A DNA stretch of 64,000 nt from positions 111,703,195-111,767,194 of the forward strand of contig CP136065.1 in the NCBI GenBank assembly GCA_032622095.1. The letters run 5' to 3'. Positions 20,609 through 40,947 of the stretch are shown here, piece after piece. The DNA is from Siphonodentalium dalli. Its lineage: Eukaryota; Mollusca; Scaphopoda; Gadilida; Siphonodentaliidae. A program made the translations under genes and the position numbers. Below the pieces are notes generated by a model. That model was given only the letters and a program-made list of their open reading frames with translations. It was not told the DNA's origin and searched no databases. Position 1 is the first letter of the stretch, and each line of letters begins with the position of its first letter.

Positions 20609-20980
20609 TTACTTGCTGCTGGTGTACTTCGTGACGGCCTTGGTGCCCTCAGAGACGGCGTGCTTGGCCAATTCACCTGGGAGAAGAAGTCTGACGGCGG
20701 TCTGGACCTCTCTGGAGGTGATGGTGGATCGTTTGTTGTAGTGGGCCAATCGGGAGGCCTCAGCTGCGATCCTCTCGAAAATGTCGTTGACAAAGCTGTT
20801 CATGATGGACATGGCTTTGCTGCTGACACCGGTGTCTGGGTGTACCTGTTTCAAGACTTTGTAGATGTAGATTCCGTAGGATTCCTTCCTTTTTCGGTGC
20901 CTCTTCTTGGTGCCGGTCGTTGACGCCTTCTGGGTCTTGGTGGCCTTTTTGGCTCCTTTGCTTCCTGCTTTGGGTGGCAT
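20609..20980 (-). CDS. H2B: Histone H2B, cut off from its TATA box by an insertion
   Basis: The coding sequence is intact and identical to the other copies, with its stem-loop at 20564-20579. A 1131-bp element sits 58 bp upstream of its ATG. The matching TATA box is now at 22198-22204, more than 1.2 kb away. Initiation from that TATA would fall at the element's own 5' edge, so an H2B message could only arise as a long transcript with the element as leader, or from a promoter inside the element. This copy is probably weakly expressed or silent; that is inference. Confidence 0.95.
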   Translation of the reverse strand: MPPKAGSKGAKKATKTQKASTTGTKKRHRKRKESYGIYIYKVLKQVHPDTGVSSKAMSIMNSFVNDIFERIAAEASRLAHYNKRSTITSREVQTAVRLLLPGELAKHAVSEGTKAVTKYTSSK

Positions 20981-21026
20981 CGTGAAACGAGATGAAAATT
21001 ATTTTACTTGACGAAATGTCGAGAAA

Positions 21027-21038
21027 ATATGGATCGCC
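21027..21038 (+). repeat. Target-site duplication, left copy
   Basis: ATATGGATCGCC, a 12-bp direct repeat of 22170-22181. Intact units have this sequence once (for example at the equivalent site near 1293-1304), which shows a duplication on insertion. Confidence 0.95.
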
Positions 21039-22169
21039 TGATAGGGGGTTTGGGAAACTTTCCCGGGAAGATTTGAAAGGGGCGGAACCCCTCTCCTACA
21101 ACCCACTGTTGAATTTAATTGTGAACATGTAATGGTGTAACATTAACATGAGATTGGTGAGGGTGAAAGTGAAAATGATCTAGACATTATTTCTTTTTCT
21201 TGGCTTTCTTTTTTTTCCGCTGTTGGAGTTCTTCTTGTTGTCGTCGTTGTTGGAGGATTTTGTTTGTCGCAGCAATCAATCTGTCGGAAGATTCGATACT
21301 TTCTTGAGATCTTCTTACTATCTCTTCTTGTTCTTCATCTCGCTGTTTTCGATGTATCGCTAATTCTTCCATAAACTCTGCATGAGATTGGGTGGTGGCT
21401 GTGCTGGTGTTGTTGTTGTTGGTGCTGGTGCTGGGGGACACCGGAATATGTTGGTAATCCGGTGTCCGAGGTGTGAAGCTGTCCAGTTCCACGTCGAAGC
21501 TGGCGGCAGGAACATCTGGGGTGGAATCCACGTCCCTGTCTCCGCAAGCTTCGACGACGACAGCAGGGACCTCCGGCAGATCCACGGAATCCCTGCTAGT
21601 TGGTGCTATGTCGTCAGTCTCCATGCAGGTCGAGTCGTCTGGGCGTCTCTCAGACAACTTCGACCCGCCGGCTTTGACTATAGACGGCTGAGCCACACGG
21701 GGAGGGGTGACCGGTCGATCAACGGTCGCCCCCATCTTCTTCTTCCATTTCGCCCGTCTGGCTGCGTCCCTTCTCCTTCGAGCCGGTGTCTTTCTCTTAG
21801 GAGGCTCCACTTTCATGTTACGGCTGGTCTTGGTCTTGCTCCAGGTGGAAGATTTCTGGTTTCCAGCATCTCCCGTCCTGAATTCAACGCAGAGAGTCAA
21901 ATAGCCTCTGTTAGACTGGAGATTCCAGCTAACAATATCCGCAATTTGAGATCTCTCTATCGCTGCTAACGCGGCGTCAGGGATTAACTCCATTGTCCGT
22001 CGCACTAAGCCTAATCCAAAACCGTCTCACTCGCCGGCATCAGCACGAGGGCGGTTGCTTCCAATTAAGGTTACAGACCGCTCAAATCACTCGTACCGAC
22101 GCTCTGACACCGCAAGGAACTAATAGAGTCAAATAAAATCTGACTTGTTCGCTCCACTTGCTGCCAGAG
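21039..22169 (-). mobile_element. Short non-autonomous retroelement with one ORF, inserted in H2B leader
   Basis: 1131 bp flanked by the 12-bp duplication. The sense strand is minus: it starts CTCTGGCAGCAAGTGG at 22169, has a roughly 175-bp GC-balanced leader, one frame (21187-21993), and a short 3' tail with two potential hairpins (GGGGTTCCGCCCC and CTTCCCGGGAAAG region) ending CCCCCTATCA. It has no terminal inverted repeats, no poly(A), and no reverse transcriptase or transposase. A variable-length target duplication and a conserved 5' end shared with a second copy (62950 onward) fit target-primed reverse transcription of a LINE-derived, ORF1-only element mobilised in trans. I do not recognise the family. 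Confidence 0.75.
21187..21993 (-). CDS. ORF1-like basic/coiled-coil protein of the inserted element
   Basis: 268 residues from the first ATG (a longer frame to 22005 needs a GTG start). N-terminal region of about 65 residues without a recognised domain, then a strongly basic block around KRKTPARRRRDAARRAKWKKK, a middle acidic, Ser/Pro/Asp-rich region, an Asn/Thr stretch, a Glu/Gln/Arg-rich probable coiled coil (about residues 205-255), and a lysine tail. No RRM, CCHC, esterase, endonuclease or RT motif is visible. The layout suits a nucleic-acid-binding ORF1 protein or Gag-like chaperone; function is inference. The homologue at 63112-64000 keeps the basic block, the RPVTPPRVAQPS stretch and the acidic middle, which indicates past coding constraint. 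Confidence 0.7.
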   Translation of the reverse strand: MELIPDAALAAIERSQIADIVSWNLQSNRGYLTLCVEFRTGDAGNQKSSTWSKTKTSRNMKVEPPKRKTPARRRRDAARRAKWKKKMGATVDRPVTPPRVAQPSIVKAGGSKLSERRPDDSTCMETDDIAPTSRDSVDLPEVPAVVVEACGDRDVDSTPDVPAASFDVELDSFTPRTPDYQHIPVSPSTSTNNNNTSTATTQSHAEFMEELAIHRKQRDEEQEEIVRRSQESIESSDRLIAATNKILQQRRQQEELQQRKKKKAKKKK

Positions 22170-22181
22170 ATATGGATCGCC
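22170..22181 (+). repeat. Target-site duplication, right copy
   Basis: ATATGGATCGCC, matching 21027-21038. It continues directly into the normal H2B/H2A promoter sequence. Confidence 0.95.
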
Positions 22182-22428
22182 GGCAGAAACCGTTTTCTTT
22201 TATATCGCGAGTGCGCTCTAACGCGGATCAAACATAGCCCCCAGTTACTATTTTAAGCACACAAAGCTTCAGTTTTTAAACACGGACTTCGGCGAAAGCA
22301 CATTATTGGCTCATTTATGTAGGTCGATCCGCAAAGGAGTATAAATTTCCTACCCACCCCTCGGAGATTTAATTGTGGAGATTTAATTTTCCATTTGTCG
22401 AATTTCGTACACTAGAAAATACACAATT
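22182..22428. promoter_or_regulatory. H2B/H2A promoter, H2A side intact, H2B side displaced
   Basis: Carries the H2B TATA box (22198-22204, minus), both GATCCGC motifs, the CCAAT box and the H2A TATA (22340-22347). The H2A gene keeps its normal promoter. In the minus direction the promoter now faces the 5' end of the inserted element rather than H2B. Confidence 0.85.
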
Positions 22429-22803
22429 ATGTCTGGACGTGGCAAAGGTGGCAAAGTAAAGGGAAAGGCAAAGTCCCGATCATCAAGGGCTGGACTCCAG
22501 TTCCCAGTCGGAAGAATTCACCGTCTGTTGAGAAAAGGCAACTATGCTGAGCGAGTCGGTGCCGGAGCTCCAGTCTACTTGGCTGCAGTTCTCGAATACC
22601 TCGCAGCTGAGGTTCTCGAGTTGGCAGGAAACGCCGCTCGTGACAACAAGAAGAGCAGAATCATCCCAAGACATCTGCAGCTTGCCATCAGAAACGACGA
22701 GGAATTGAACAAACTGTTGTCTGGTGTGACCATCGCCCAGGGTGGTGTTCTGCCAAACATCCAGGCTGTCCTCCTCCCCAAGAAATCTCAGAGCAGCAAG
22801 TAA
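22429..22803 (+). CDS. H2A: Histone H2A
   Basis: Identical protein, proximal promoter intact despite the nearby insertion. Stem-loop at 22835-22850. Confidence 0.98.
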   Translation: MSGRGKGGKVKGKAKSRSSRAGLQFPVGRIHRLLRKGNYAERVGAGAPVYLAAVLEYLAAEVLELAGNAARDNKKSRIIPRHLQLAIRNDEELNKLLSGVTIAQGGVLPNIQAVLLPKKSQSSK

Positions 22804-25008
<2,205 letters not shown>

Positions 25009-25697
25009 ACACCCGAAAGATCGGAAGCACAGCTTCAAACAAACGGCCCTTTTCAGGGCCACCAAATTATTTTAAAGAGATACTTTAAAAATTGCTGTAC
25101 AGCAAAAATAACACGCCATGTTAATACAATTTTAGTATATACATGAAAGGCACATAAAGGAGTGAGTGAGTGAGCGAGCGAGTGAAGGATGGAAACGTGC
25201 TCATAAAAGTTTACTAAATACAATTTTTTTTTCGAACACTGCACTATGTTAGTTTAGTTCTATATATATAGACAAACTGCATAGTAACTGAAATGTGTAT
25301 GGACGTGTGACCTAACTTTTAATCACTTGTTACATCTTCATCAGGGAATTGGGCTATATTCCACAATTAAGCATTCAATATTCAAACAAGCTCATTCCCG
25401 TTATTATTATTTTTTACACACATTTCTGACAGCTACTTTGTTGCCATGCCCCCCACATATACGGGGCATGTTCTTATATACTTGATCCCAATAAATGCTA
25501 TGTGCACTTTAGTTGGGATATTTGCTTATATTTTTATTCAGTTCAGTTCCCTTCCTTTTCATGGTTATTCGTGAATTCCTCATTGTCCCTAACCCACAGT
25601 GATTCGAATAGTTTAGCAATTCTAATAGTTTATCTTTTTGGAAAATTTGGGTGGCCCTGAAAAGGGCCGTTTGTGTGTAAAGCTGTAAGTGAACAGT

Positions 25698-26069
25698 TTA
25701 CTTGCTGCTGGTGTACTTCGTGACGGCCTTGGTGCCCTCAGAGACGGCGTGCTTGGCCAATTCACCTGGGAGAAGAAGTCTGACGGCGGTCTGGACCTCT
25801 CTGGAGGTGATGGTGGATCGTTTGTTGTAGTGGGCCAATCGGGAGGCCTCAGCTGCGATCCTCTCGAAAATGTCGTTGACAAAGCTGTTCATGATGGACA
25901 TGGCTTTGCTGCTGACACCGGTGTCTGGGTGTACCTGTTTCAAGACTTTGTAGATGTAGATTCCGTAGGATTCCTTCCTTTTTCGGTGCCTCTTCTTGGT
26001 GCCGGTCGTTGACGCCTTCTGGGTCTTGGTGGCCTTTTTGGCTCCTTTGCTTCCTGCTTTGGGTGGCAT
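25698..26069 (-). CDS. H2B: Histone H2B
   Basis: Identical protein. TATA at 26144-26150, stem-loop at 25653-25668. Confidence 0.98.
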   Translation of the reverse strand: MPPKAGSKGAKKATKTQKASTTGTKKRHRKRKESYGIYIYKVLKQVHPDTGVSSKAMSIMNSFVNDIFERIAAEASRLAHYNKRSTITSREVQTAVRLLLPGELAKHAVSEGTKAVTKYTSSK

Positions 26070-26374
26070 CGTGAAACGAGATGAAAATTATTTTACTTGA
26101 CGAAATGTCGAGAAAATATGGATCGCCGGCAGAAACCGTTTTCTTTTATATCGCGAGTGCGCTCTAACGCGGATCAAACATAGCCCCCAGTTACTATTTT
26201 AAGCACACAAAGCTTCAGTTTTTAAACACGGACTTCGGCGAAAGCACATTATTGGCTCATTTATGTAGGTCGATCCGCAAAGGAGTATAAATTTCCTACC
26301 CACCCCTCGGAGATTTAATTGTGGAGATTTAATTTTCCATTTGTCGAATTTCGTACACTAGAAAATACACAATT

Positions 26375-26749
26375 ATGTCTGGACGTGGCAAAGGTGGCAA
26401 AGTAAAGGGAAAGGCAAAGTCCCGATCATCAAGGGCTGGACTCCAGTTCCCAGTCGGAAGAATTCACCGTCTGTTGAGAAAAGGCAACTATGCTGAGCGA
26501 GTCGGTGCCGGAGCTCCAGTCTACTTGGCTGCAGTTCTCGAATACCTCGCAGCTGAGGTTCTCGAGTTGGCAGGAAACGCCGCTCGTGACAACAAGAAGA
26601 GCAGAATCATCCCAAGACATCTGCAGCTTGCCATCAGAAACGACGAGGAATTGAACAAACTGTTGTCTGGTGTGACCATCGCCCAGGGTGGTGTTCTGCC
26701 AAACATCCAGGCTGTCCTCCTCCCCAAGAAATCTCAGAGCAGCAAGTAA
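26375..26749 (+). CDS. H2A: Histone H2A
   Basis: Identical protein. Stem-loop at 26781-26796. Confidence 0.98.
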   Translation: MSGRGKGGKVKGKAKSRSSRAGLQFPVGRIHRLLRKGNYAERVGAGAPVYLAAVLEYLAAEVLELAGNAARDNKKSRIIPRHLQLAIRNDEELNKLLSGVTIAQGGVLPNIQAVLLPKKSQSSK

Positions 26750-28954
<2,205 letters not shown>

Positions 28955-29643
28955 ACACCCGAAAGATCGGAAGCACAGCTTCAAACAAACGGCCCTTTTC
29001 AGGGCCACCAAATTATTTTAAAGAGATACTTTAAAAATTGCTGTACAGCAAAAATAACACGCCATGTTAATACAATTTTAGTATATACATGAAAGGCACA
29101 TAAAGGAGTGAGTGAGTGAGCGAGCGAGTGAAGGATGGAAACGTGCTCATAAAAGTTTACTAAATACAATTTTTTTTTCGAACACTGCACTATGTTAGTT
29201 TAGTTCTATATATATAGACAAACTGCATAGTAACTGAAATGTGTATGGACGTGTGACCTAACTTTTAATCACTTGTTACATCTTCATCAGGGAATTGGGC
29301 TATATTCCACAATTAAGCATTCAATATTCAAACAAGCTCATTCCCGTTATTATTATTTTTTACACACATTTCTGACAGCTACTTTGTTGCCATGCCCCCC
29401 ACATATACGGGGCATGTTCTTATATACTTGATCCCAATAAATGCTATGTGCACTTTAGTTGGGATATTTGCTTATATTTTTATTCAGTTCAGTTCCCTTC
29501 CTTTTCATGGTTATTCGTGAATTCCTCATTGTCCCTAACCCACAGTGATTCGAATAGTTTAGCAATTCTAATAGTTTATCTTTTTGGAAAATTTGGGTGG
29601 CCCTGAAAAGGGCCGTTTGTGTGTAAAGCTGTAAGTGAACAGT

Positions 29644-30015
29644 TTACTTGCTGCTGGTGTACTTCGTGACGGCCTTGGTGCCCTCAGAGACGGCGTGCTT
29701 GGCCAATTCACCTGGGAGAAGAAGTCTGACGGCGGTCTGGACCTCTCTGGAGGTGATGGTGGATCGTTTGTTGTAGTGGGCCAATCGGGAGGCCTCAGCT
29801 GCGATCCTCTCGAAAATGTCGTTGACAAAGCTGTTCATGATGGACATGGCTTTGCTGCTGACACCGGTGTCTGGGTGTACCTGTTTCAAGACTTTGTAGA
29901 TGTAGATTCCGTAGGATTCCTTCCTTTTTCGGTGCCTCTTCTTGGTGCCGGTCGTTGACGCCTTCTGGGTCTTGGTGGCCTTTTTGGCTCCTTTGCTTCC
30001 TGCTTTGGGTGGCAT
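29644..30015 (-). CDS. H2B: Histone H2B
   Basis: Identical protein. TATA at 30090-30096, stem-loop at 29599-29614. Confidence 0.98.
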   Translation of the reverse strand: MPPKAGSKGAKKATKTQKASTTGTKKRHRKRKESYGIYIYKVLKQVHPDTGVSSKAMSIMNSFVNDIFERIAAEASRLAHYNKRSTITSREVQTAVRLLLPGELAKHAVSEGTKAVTKYTSSK

Positions 30016-30320
30016 CGTGAAACGAGATGAAAATTATTTTACTTGACGAAATGTCGAGAAAATATGGATCGCCGGCAGAAACCGTTTTCTTTTATATCGC
30101 GAGTGCGCTCTAACGCGGATCAAACATAGCCCCCAGTTACTATTTTAAGCACACAAAGCTTCAGTTTTTAAACACGGACTTCGGCGAAAGCACATTATTG
30201 GCTCATTTATGTAGGTCGATCCGCAAAGGAGTATAAATTTCCTACCCACCCCTCGGAGATTTAATTGTGGAGATTTAATTTTCCATTTGTCGAATTTCGT
30301 ACACTAGAAAATACACAATT

Positions 30321-30695
30321 ATGTCTGGACGTGGCAAAGGTGGCAAAGTAAAGGGAAAGGCAAAGTCCCGATCATCAAGGGCTGGACTCCAGTTCCCAGT
30401 CGGAAGAATTCACCGTCTGTTGAGAAAAGGCAACTATGCTGAGCGAGTCGGTGCCGGAGCTCCAGTCTACTTGGCTGCAGTTCTCGAATACCTCGCAGCT
30501 GAGGTTCTCGAGTTGGCAGGAAACGCCGCTCGTGACAACAAGAAGAGCAGAATCATCCCAAGACATCTGCAGCTTGCCATCAGAAACGACGAGGAATTGA
30601 ACAAACTGTTGTCTGGTGTGACCATCGCCCAGGGTGGTGTTCTGCCAAACATCCAGGCTGTCCTCCTCCCCAAGAAATCTCAGAGCAGCAAGTAA
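30321..30695 (+). CDS. H2A: Histone H2A
   Basis: Identical protein. Stem-loop at 30727-30742. Confidence 0.98.
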   Translation: MSGRGKGGKVKGKAKSRSSRAGLQFPVGRIHRLLRKGNYAERVGAGAPVYLAAVLEYLAAEVLELAGNAARDNKKSRIIPRHLQLAIRNDEELNKLLSGVTIAQGGVLPNIQAVLLPKKSQSSK

Positions 30696-32900
<2,205 letters not shown>

Positions 32901-33589
32901 ACACCCGAAAGATCGGAAGCACAGCTTCAAACAAACGGCCCTTTTCAGGGCCACCAAATTATTTTAAAGAGATACTTTAAAAATTGCTGTACAGCAAAAA
33001 TAACACGCCATGTTAATACAATTTTAGTATATACATGAAAGGCACATAAAGGAGTGAGTGAGTGAGCGAGCGAGTGAAGGATGGAAACGTGCTCATAAAA
33101 GTTTACTAAATACAATTTTTTTTTCGAACACTGCACTATGTTAGTTTAGTTCTATATATATAGACAAACTGCATAGTAACTGAAATGTGTATGGACGTGT
33201 GACCTAACTTTTAATCACTTGTTACATCTTCATCAGGGAATTGGGCTATATTCCACAATTAAGCATTCAATATTCAAACAAGCTCATTCCCGTTATTATT
33301 ATTTTTTACACACATTTCTGACAGCTACTTTGTTGCCATGCCCCCCACATATACGGGGCATGTTCTTATATACTTGATCCCAATAAATGCTATGTGCACT
33401 TTAGTTGGGATATTTGCTTATATTTTTATTCAGTTCAGTTCCCTTCCTTTTCATGGTTATTCGTGAATTCCTCATTGTCCCTAACCCACAGTGATTCGAA
33501 TAGTTTAGCAATTCTAATAGTTTATCTTTTTGGAAAATTTGGGTGGCCCTGAAAAGGGCCGTTTGTGTGTAAAGCTGTAAGTGAACAGT

Positions 33590-33961
33590 TTACTTGCTGC
33601 TGGTGTACTTCGTGACGGCCTTGGTGCCCTCAGAGACGGCGTGCTTGGCCAATTCACCTGGGAGAAGAAGTCTGACGGCGGTCTGGACCTCTCTGGAGGT
33701 GATGGTGGATCGTTTGTTGTAGTGGGCCAATCGGGAGGCCTCAGCTGCGATCCTCTCGAAAATGTCGTTGACAAAGCTGTTCATGATGGACATGGCTTTG
33801 CTGCTGACACCGGTGTCTGGGTGTACCTGTTTCAAGACTTTGTAGATGTAGATTCCGTAGGATTCCTTCCTTTTTCGGTGCCTCTTCTTGGTGCCGGTCG
33901 TTGACGCCTTCTGGGTCTTGGTGGCCTTTTTGGCTCCTTTGCTTCCTGCTTTGGGTGGCAT
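33590..33961 (-). CDS. H2B: Histone H2B
   Basis: Identical protein. TATA at 34036-34042, stem-loop at 33545-33560. Confidence 0.98.
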   Translation of the reverse strand: MPPKAGSKGAKKATKTQKASTTGTKKRHRKRKESYGIYIYKVLKQVHPDTGVSSKAMSIMNSFVNDIFERIAAEASRLAHYNKRSTITSREVQTAVRLLLPGELAKHAVSEGTKAVTKYTSSK

Positions 33962-34266
33962 CGTGAAACGAGATGAAAATTATTTTACTTGACGAAATGT
34001 CGAGAAAATATGGATCGCCGGCAGAAACCGTTTTCTTTTATATCGCGAGTGCGCTCTAACGCGGATCAAACATAGCCCCCAGTTACTATTTTAAGCACAC
34101 AAAGCTTCAGTTTTTAAACACGGACTTCGGCGAAAGCACATTATTGGCTCATTTATGTAGGTCGATCCGCAAAGGAGTATAAATTTCCTACCCACCCCTC
34201 GGAGATTTAATTGTGGAGATTTAATTTTCCATTTGTCGAATTTCGTACACTAGAAAATACACAATT

Positions 34267-34641
34267 ATGTCTGGACGTGGCAAAGGTGGCAAAGTAAAGG
34301 GAAAGGCAAAGTCCCGATCATCAAGGGCTGGACTCCAGTTCCCAGTCGGAAGAATTCACCGTCTGTTGAGAAAAGGCAACTATGCTGAGCGAGTCGGTGC
34401 CGGAGCTCCAGTCTACTTGGCTGCAGTTCTCGAATACCTCGCAGCTGAGGTTCTCGAGTTGGCAGGAAACGCCGCTCGTGACAACAAGAAGAGCAGAATC
34501 ATCCCAAGACATCTGCAGCTTGCCATCAGAAACGACGAGGAATTGAACAAACTGTTGTCTGGTGTGACCATCGCCCAGGGTGGTGTTCTGCCAAACATCC
34601 AGGCTGTCCTCCTCCCCAAGAAATCTCAGAGCAGCAAGTAA
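34267..34641 (+). CDS. H2A: Histone H2A (last copy in the array)
   Basis: Identical protein. Stem-loop at 34673-34688. The following unit has lost its H2A. Confidence 0.98.
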   Translation: MSGRGKGGKVKGKAKSRSSRAGLQFPVGRIHRLLRKGNYAERVGAGAPVYLAAVLEYLAAEVLELAGNAARDNKKSRIIPRHLQLAIRNDEELNKLLSGVTIAQGGVLPNIQAVLLPKKSQSSK

Positions 34642-36846
<2,205 letters not shown>

Positions 36847-37535
36847 ACACCCGAAAGATCGGAAGCACAGCTTCAAACAAACGGCCCTTTTCAGGGCCAC
36901 CAAATTATTTTAAAGAGATACTTTAAAAATTGCTGTACAGCAAAAATAACACGCCATGTTAATACAATTTTAGTATATACATGAAAGGCACATAAAGGAG
37001 TGAGTGAGTGAGCGAGCGAGTGAAGGATGGAAACGTGCTCATAAAAGTTTACTAAATACAATTTTTTTTTCGAACACTGCACTATGTTAGTTTAGTTCTA
37101 TATATATAGACAAACTGCATAGTAACTGAAATGTGTATGGACGTGTGACCTAACTTTTAATCACTTGTTACATCTTCATCAGGGAATTGGGCTATATTCC
37201 ACAATTAAGCATTCAATATTCAAACAAGCTCATTCCCGTTATTATTATTTTTTACACACATTTCTGACAGCTACTTTGTTGCCATGCCCCCCACATATAC
37301 GGGGCATGTTCTTATATACTTGATCCCAATAAATGCTATGTGCACTTTAGTTGGGATATTTGCTTATATTTTTATTCAGTTCAGTTCCCTTCCTTTTCAT
37401 GGTTATTCGTGAATTCCTCATTGTCCCTAACCCACAGTGATTCGAATAGTTTAGCAATTCTAATAGTTTATCTTTTTGGAAAATTTGGGTGGCCCTGAAA
37501 AGGGCCGTTTGTGTGTAAAGCTGTAAGTGAACAGT

Positions 37536-37907
37536 TTACTTGCTGCTGGTGTACTTCGTGACGGCCTTGGTGCCCTCAGAGACGGCGTGCTTGGCCAATT
37601 CACCTGGGAGAAGAAGTCTGACGGCGGTCTGGACCTCTCTGGAGGTGATGGTGGATCGTTTGTTGTAGTGGGCCAATCGGGAGGCCTCAGCTGCGATCCT
37701 CTCGAAAATGTCGTTGACAAAGCTGTTCATGATGGACATGGCTTTGCTGCTGACACCGGTGTCTGGGTGTACCTGTTTCAAGACTTTGTAGATGTAGATT
37801 CCGTAGGATTCCTTCCTTTTTCGGTGCCTCTTCTTGGTGCCGGTCGTTGACGCCTTCTGGGTCTTGGTGGCCTTTTTGGCTCCTTTGCTTCCTGCTTTGG
37901 GTGGCAT
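37536..37907 (-). CDS. H2B: Histone H2B at array edge, no H2A partner
   Basis: Identical protein, stem-loop at 37491-37506. The upstream region keeps the TATA box (37982-37988) and the GATCCGC motif but breaks at 38035, so the shared CCAAT box and the H2A half of the promoter are absent. Expression may differ from the internal copies. Confidence 0.97.
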   Translation of the reverse strand: MPPKAGSKGAKKATKTQKASTTGTKKRHRKRKESYGIYIYKVLKQVHPDTGVSSKAMSIMNSFVNDIFERIAAEASRLAHYNKRSTITSREVQTAVRLLLPGELAKHAVSEGTKAVTKYTSSK

Positions 37908-38035
37908 CGTGAAACGAGATGAAAATTATTTTACTTGACGAAATGTCGAGAAAATATGGATCGCCGGCAGAAACCGTTTTCTTTTATATCGCGAGTGCGC
38001 TCTAACGCGGATCAAACATAGCCCCCAGTTACTAT

Positions 38036-39378
38036 CTGGCCTGGTCGTCGGGCAGTTGTACTTGTAGTATATTTGTCTCTACTCACAATGTGTAGCCTAC
38101 TGCCAAATGAATACTTTTAATCTACGAGTTACGAGTGCCGGGTATCGTACACACGCCTTTTACAATTGTGTACGACGCGGGCCAGCAAGTGACTGACTGA
38201 GAACTATATACGCATAACGCCTTAACCTTACAAGCCCATGCAGTCAGTATATGTTTGCATCAATTACAACTGCAAAGCTACGAGCGAAAATTCGATCATA
38301 CTTATTTTTCCCCACACGTGTATATTGTTTAGTTGTTCACTTCACTTGGAGACTGTGTGTTGTTATTCCTTCTATTAGAACGGTTATTATGGGTACTCGG
38401 ACATTATATAAGCGGTTCGTTGCTGGCTATACTTTGCTCACGTATGCCTACAACTACCTGACCCCAGTCCAACTTAAACTTCGATCGTAACATATTGTAA
38501 AAGCGTACGATCAATAATTATCACATGCATCATATAGATTCCCCTATACACAAAAAATAGACAAGGTTAAAAGGTTAATTTCAATTTATTACCATTATCG
38601 CAACGTTTATATTAAACTGAAAGATAAATCATAAGAGTACGCTACTCTTATGGTACATAACATACTTATTTGACCCACTTAAATTTCTTCAAACTTATTT
38701 GACCCACTTAAATTTCTTTAAACAAAGTGTATTTAAATCTATTACCATTATTCCAACTTTCCAATGACTAAGAACGGTAAATCATAAGAGCCCGTTGTCT
38801 ATTTTTTTCGCCATTAAAACCCATACCATTTGATTGCAAAATGGTCAGTTAATTAACTCATACTCATCGCTGTGCGAGGTGAACCGGAGGTAAAACTAAA
38901 ATATATCGAATTTATGAACTCTAATAATCAACCAATTGAATAGTAGGACATTGGTCACAACCAATCAACTGTCAACATCGAATTCCCCAGTTTCGATTTC
39001 CCGAGTTTCCTGTCATTACAGCGACCTAAACACGTGACACCGTCGCTAACATCTTCAGACATTGTTCAAACCGAGAGTTTATTTTCAATTGTAAGCTGCT
39101 ACACTCATTATATTGTATTTATAGTTATATAGCAATCAGTATCGTTACTAACAATATTCCGTTTTTAACAATAATCCGTAGTACTAACACGAATATGTTA
39201 TTATTTTGATATCCTCACAAATAATATCTGGAACTTTTTGATCGACCACATGGCAACTATTGTTTTCCTGAATTTGTAGAATTAATAACTTCACACAACA
39301 ATCCAATCATTTTCTTGAGAGTTCCATTTGTGTCATAAGTTGGGTTAATTATTTACTTGCATGATATAACACCAAACT
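38036..39378. other. Array flank, no gene seen
   Basis: Unique-looking AT-rich DNA directly after the array breakpoint. A TATA-like ATTATATAAGCGG lies near 38403 without a recognisable gene. A 29-bp direct duplication (ACTTATTTGACCCACTTAAA...) occupies 38664-38721. A short frame at 38251-38490 shows no conserved features and is not called. Confidence 0.6.
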
Positions 39379-39436
39379 TATGGGAGGCCAAATTCACATT
39401 TAATAATGAATTGCGCTTAAGCAAATTAGGGCATTT

Positions 39437-39474
39437 ACGCTTAAGCGTAGCGCTTAAGCGTAGCGCTTAAGCGT
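39437..39474. repeat. Tandem palindromic repeat AGCGCTTAAGCGT
   Basis: Three successive 12-13 bp palindromes built on CGCTTAAGCG, with further single copies near 39410, 39525 and 40535. Every copy can form a cruciform or hairpin. Confidence 0.85.
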
Positions 39475-39829
39475 AATGAATTGTGCAACGCTTGATTGAT
39501 TGCGCTTAACCATAATGAATTGAGCTTAAGCGTAAAATTTTGTGACTACTATCTAACCTACCCATAAACTATTGACATGGTCTATCACCTAGCAACACAA
39601 GAGGAGATGGCTTAAGATAAGCATCATCATGCTTACTGCTAAATCCCATTATAACCATCACTATATTTCATCATCATACCTTGAACTTTGTACATTATAT
39701 TGGTTAAAATAAAATATGTTTAAACTAACACAAGAGGAGCATACTGGGCTAATTTTAACCTGTTTGAATTGGCCTGAGTACTCAACAGTCAACTGAGAGT
39801 ATGTGTTCAACAATGATAATCCCTAATTA

Positions 39830-40230
39830 CATATTATCAGCATCCCTATATCCAAATAATTGATGTCTCCTTCCCGGAACTCTAGTACTTTTTTATATGA
39901 TGTTTTTTAATGTATTTTTGCACAGATTTGGGCCATTACTATGGTCATATACTATAGCATGCATGTGATGTAACTGCATGAGGGCTTGCTTACCTCATAT
40001 GGTTTACTGATTGACTTAAATCAGGGAAAAAAACATATTTTCATATTATCAGCATCCCTGTCCCAAAAAATTGGTGTCTCATTCCTGGAGCTTTGGTGTT
40101 TCAGTCCTTGAGCTCTGGATAGTTTTTTTTTATTAAATCAGCATCTCTTGCACAAATCTATAGTATTTCTATGGTCATATGGTGTGAATGTGGTGTCACT
40201 GAGGGCTTGCTTCCCTCATATGGTGTGCCT
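39830..40230 (+). repeat. Imperfect direct duplication, ~200-bp unit
   Basis: Both halves start CATATTATCAGCATCCCT and share blocks reading ATGGTCATA and GAGGGCTTGCTT.CCTCATATGG. Lies inside the MITE-like element. Confidence 0.7.
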
Positions 40231-40947
40231 GTATACTCGAAAATTGAAGAAAATCAGTCGCCTCGACTAATACAGAAAGTAATGCTATTGCGAGTAGCCC
40301 CAACTAATATATACCGAAGATAATAAAATGCTATCACGAGTCGCTCCAACTAAAACAGAAGGTTATACTACATGTATTACGAGTCAGCCATTTTGATAAA
40401 GAAGTTGGGCTAGTCCCTACCCATCCAAATCAATGAAAACAAGAGGTGATATGTTAAGTTAAGGAGTTAAGGTTAAGTTATGGAGAAACCTATTTATTCA
40501 CCAGGGGTGTTTAGTTACATATAACCATGAATTGCGCTTAAGCTCAGTTAATTATTAAATGTTACTTTGGCCTCCTATACAAACTCCCATATCTTGCACA
40601 CACTGAACAATAATGCGGTTTATTTTATGTTATGAGTACAACAGAAACAAATATTGATATTCAGCCTGGTCGCCAACCAACTCATGATCATGCTGGAACT
40701 ACACCTTTCAAAATTTTTTATTTACAGTATAGTTTAATATAGTAATATAGTTGTTTATAATATCCAGGTCAATGGTTTAAAATAGTTGTGTCGAAATACC
40801 ACAATAATAGCAAAAAGTTATTTCATACATATATTGTATGAATCCATTTGGAAATATCAAGAAATTTTGGCAAGACATGCATTTGACCATCAACTCTTTT
40901 CTACTCCTTTCCACTTGAGTCAGTAATAGGTCCCATGACACATTTTT

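Larger units (their letters stand above)
39381..40577. mobile_element. MITE-like DNA element with ~43-bp terminal inverted repeats
   Basis: The left end (39381-39423) and the complement of the right end (40535-40577) share GGAGGCCAAA, ACATTTAATAAT and GCTTAAGC in register over about 43 bp with a few mismatches. TA flanks both ends (39379-39380 and 40578-40579), as for Tc1/mariner-type insertion. The interior has no transposase. It contains a palindromic CTTAAG cluster next to the left end and an imperfect duplication of about 200 bp (39830-40041 and 40042-40230). Confidence 0.6.

Noticed and set aside
21382-21969. 195-residue + strand frame inside the insertion
   Set aside because: Antisense to the conserved minus-strand ORF; the homologous copy conserves the other strand's protein.
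38251-38490. 79-residue frame just past the array
   Set aside because: No similarity to histones or other recognisable protein; likely chance.
39400-39550. CTTAAG palindromes considered as a CRISPR-like array
   Set aside because: No unique spacers of constant length; they are adjacent palindromes in a eukaryotic MITE-like element.
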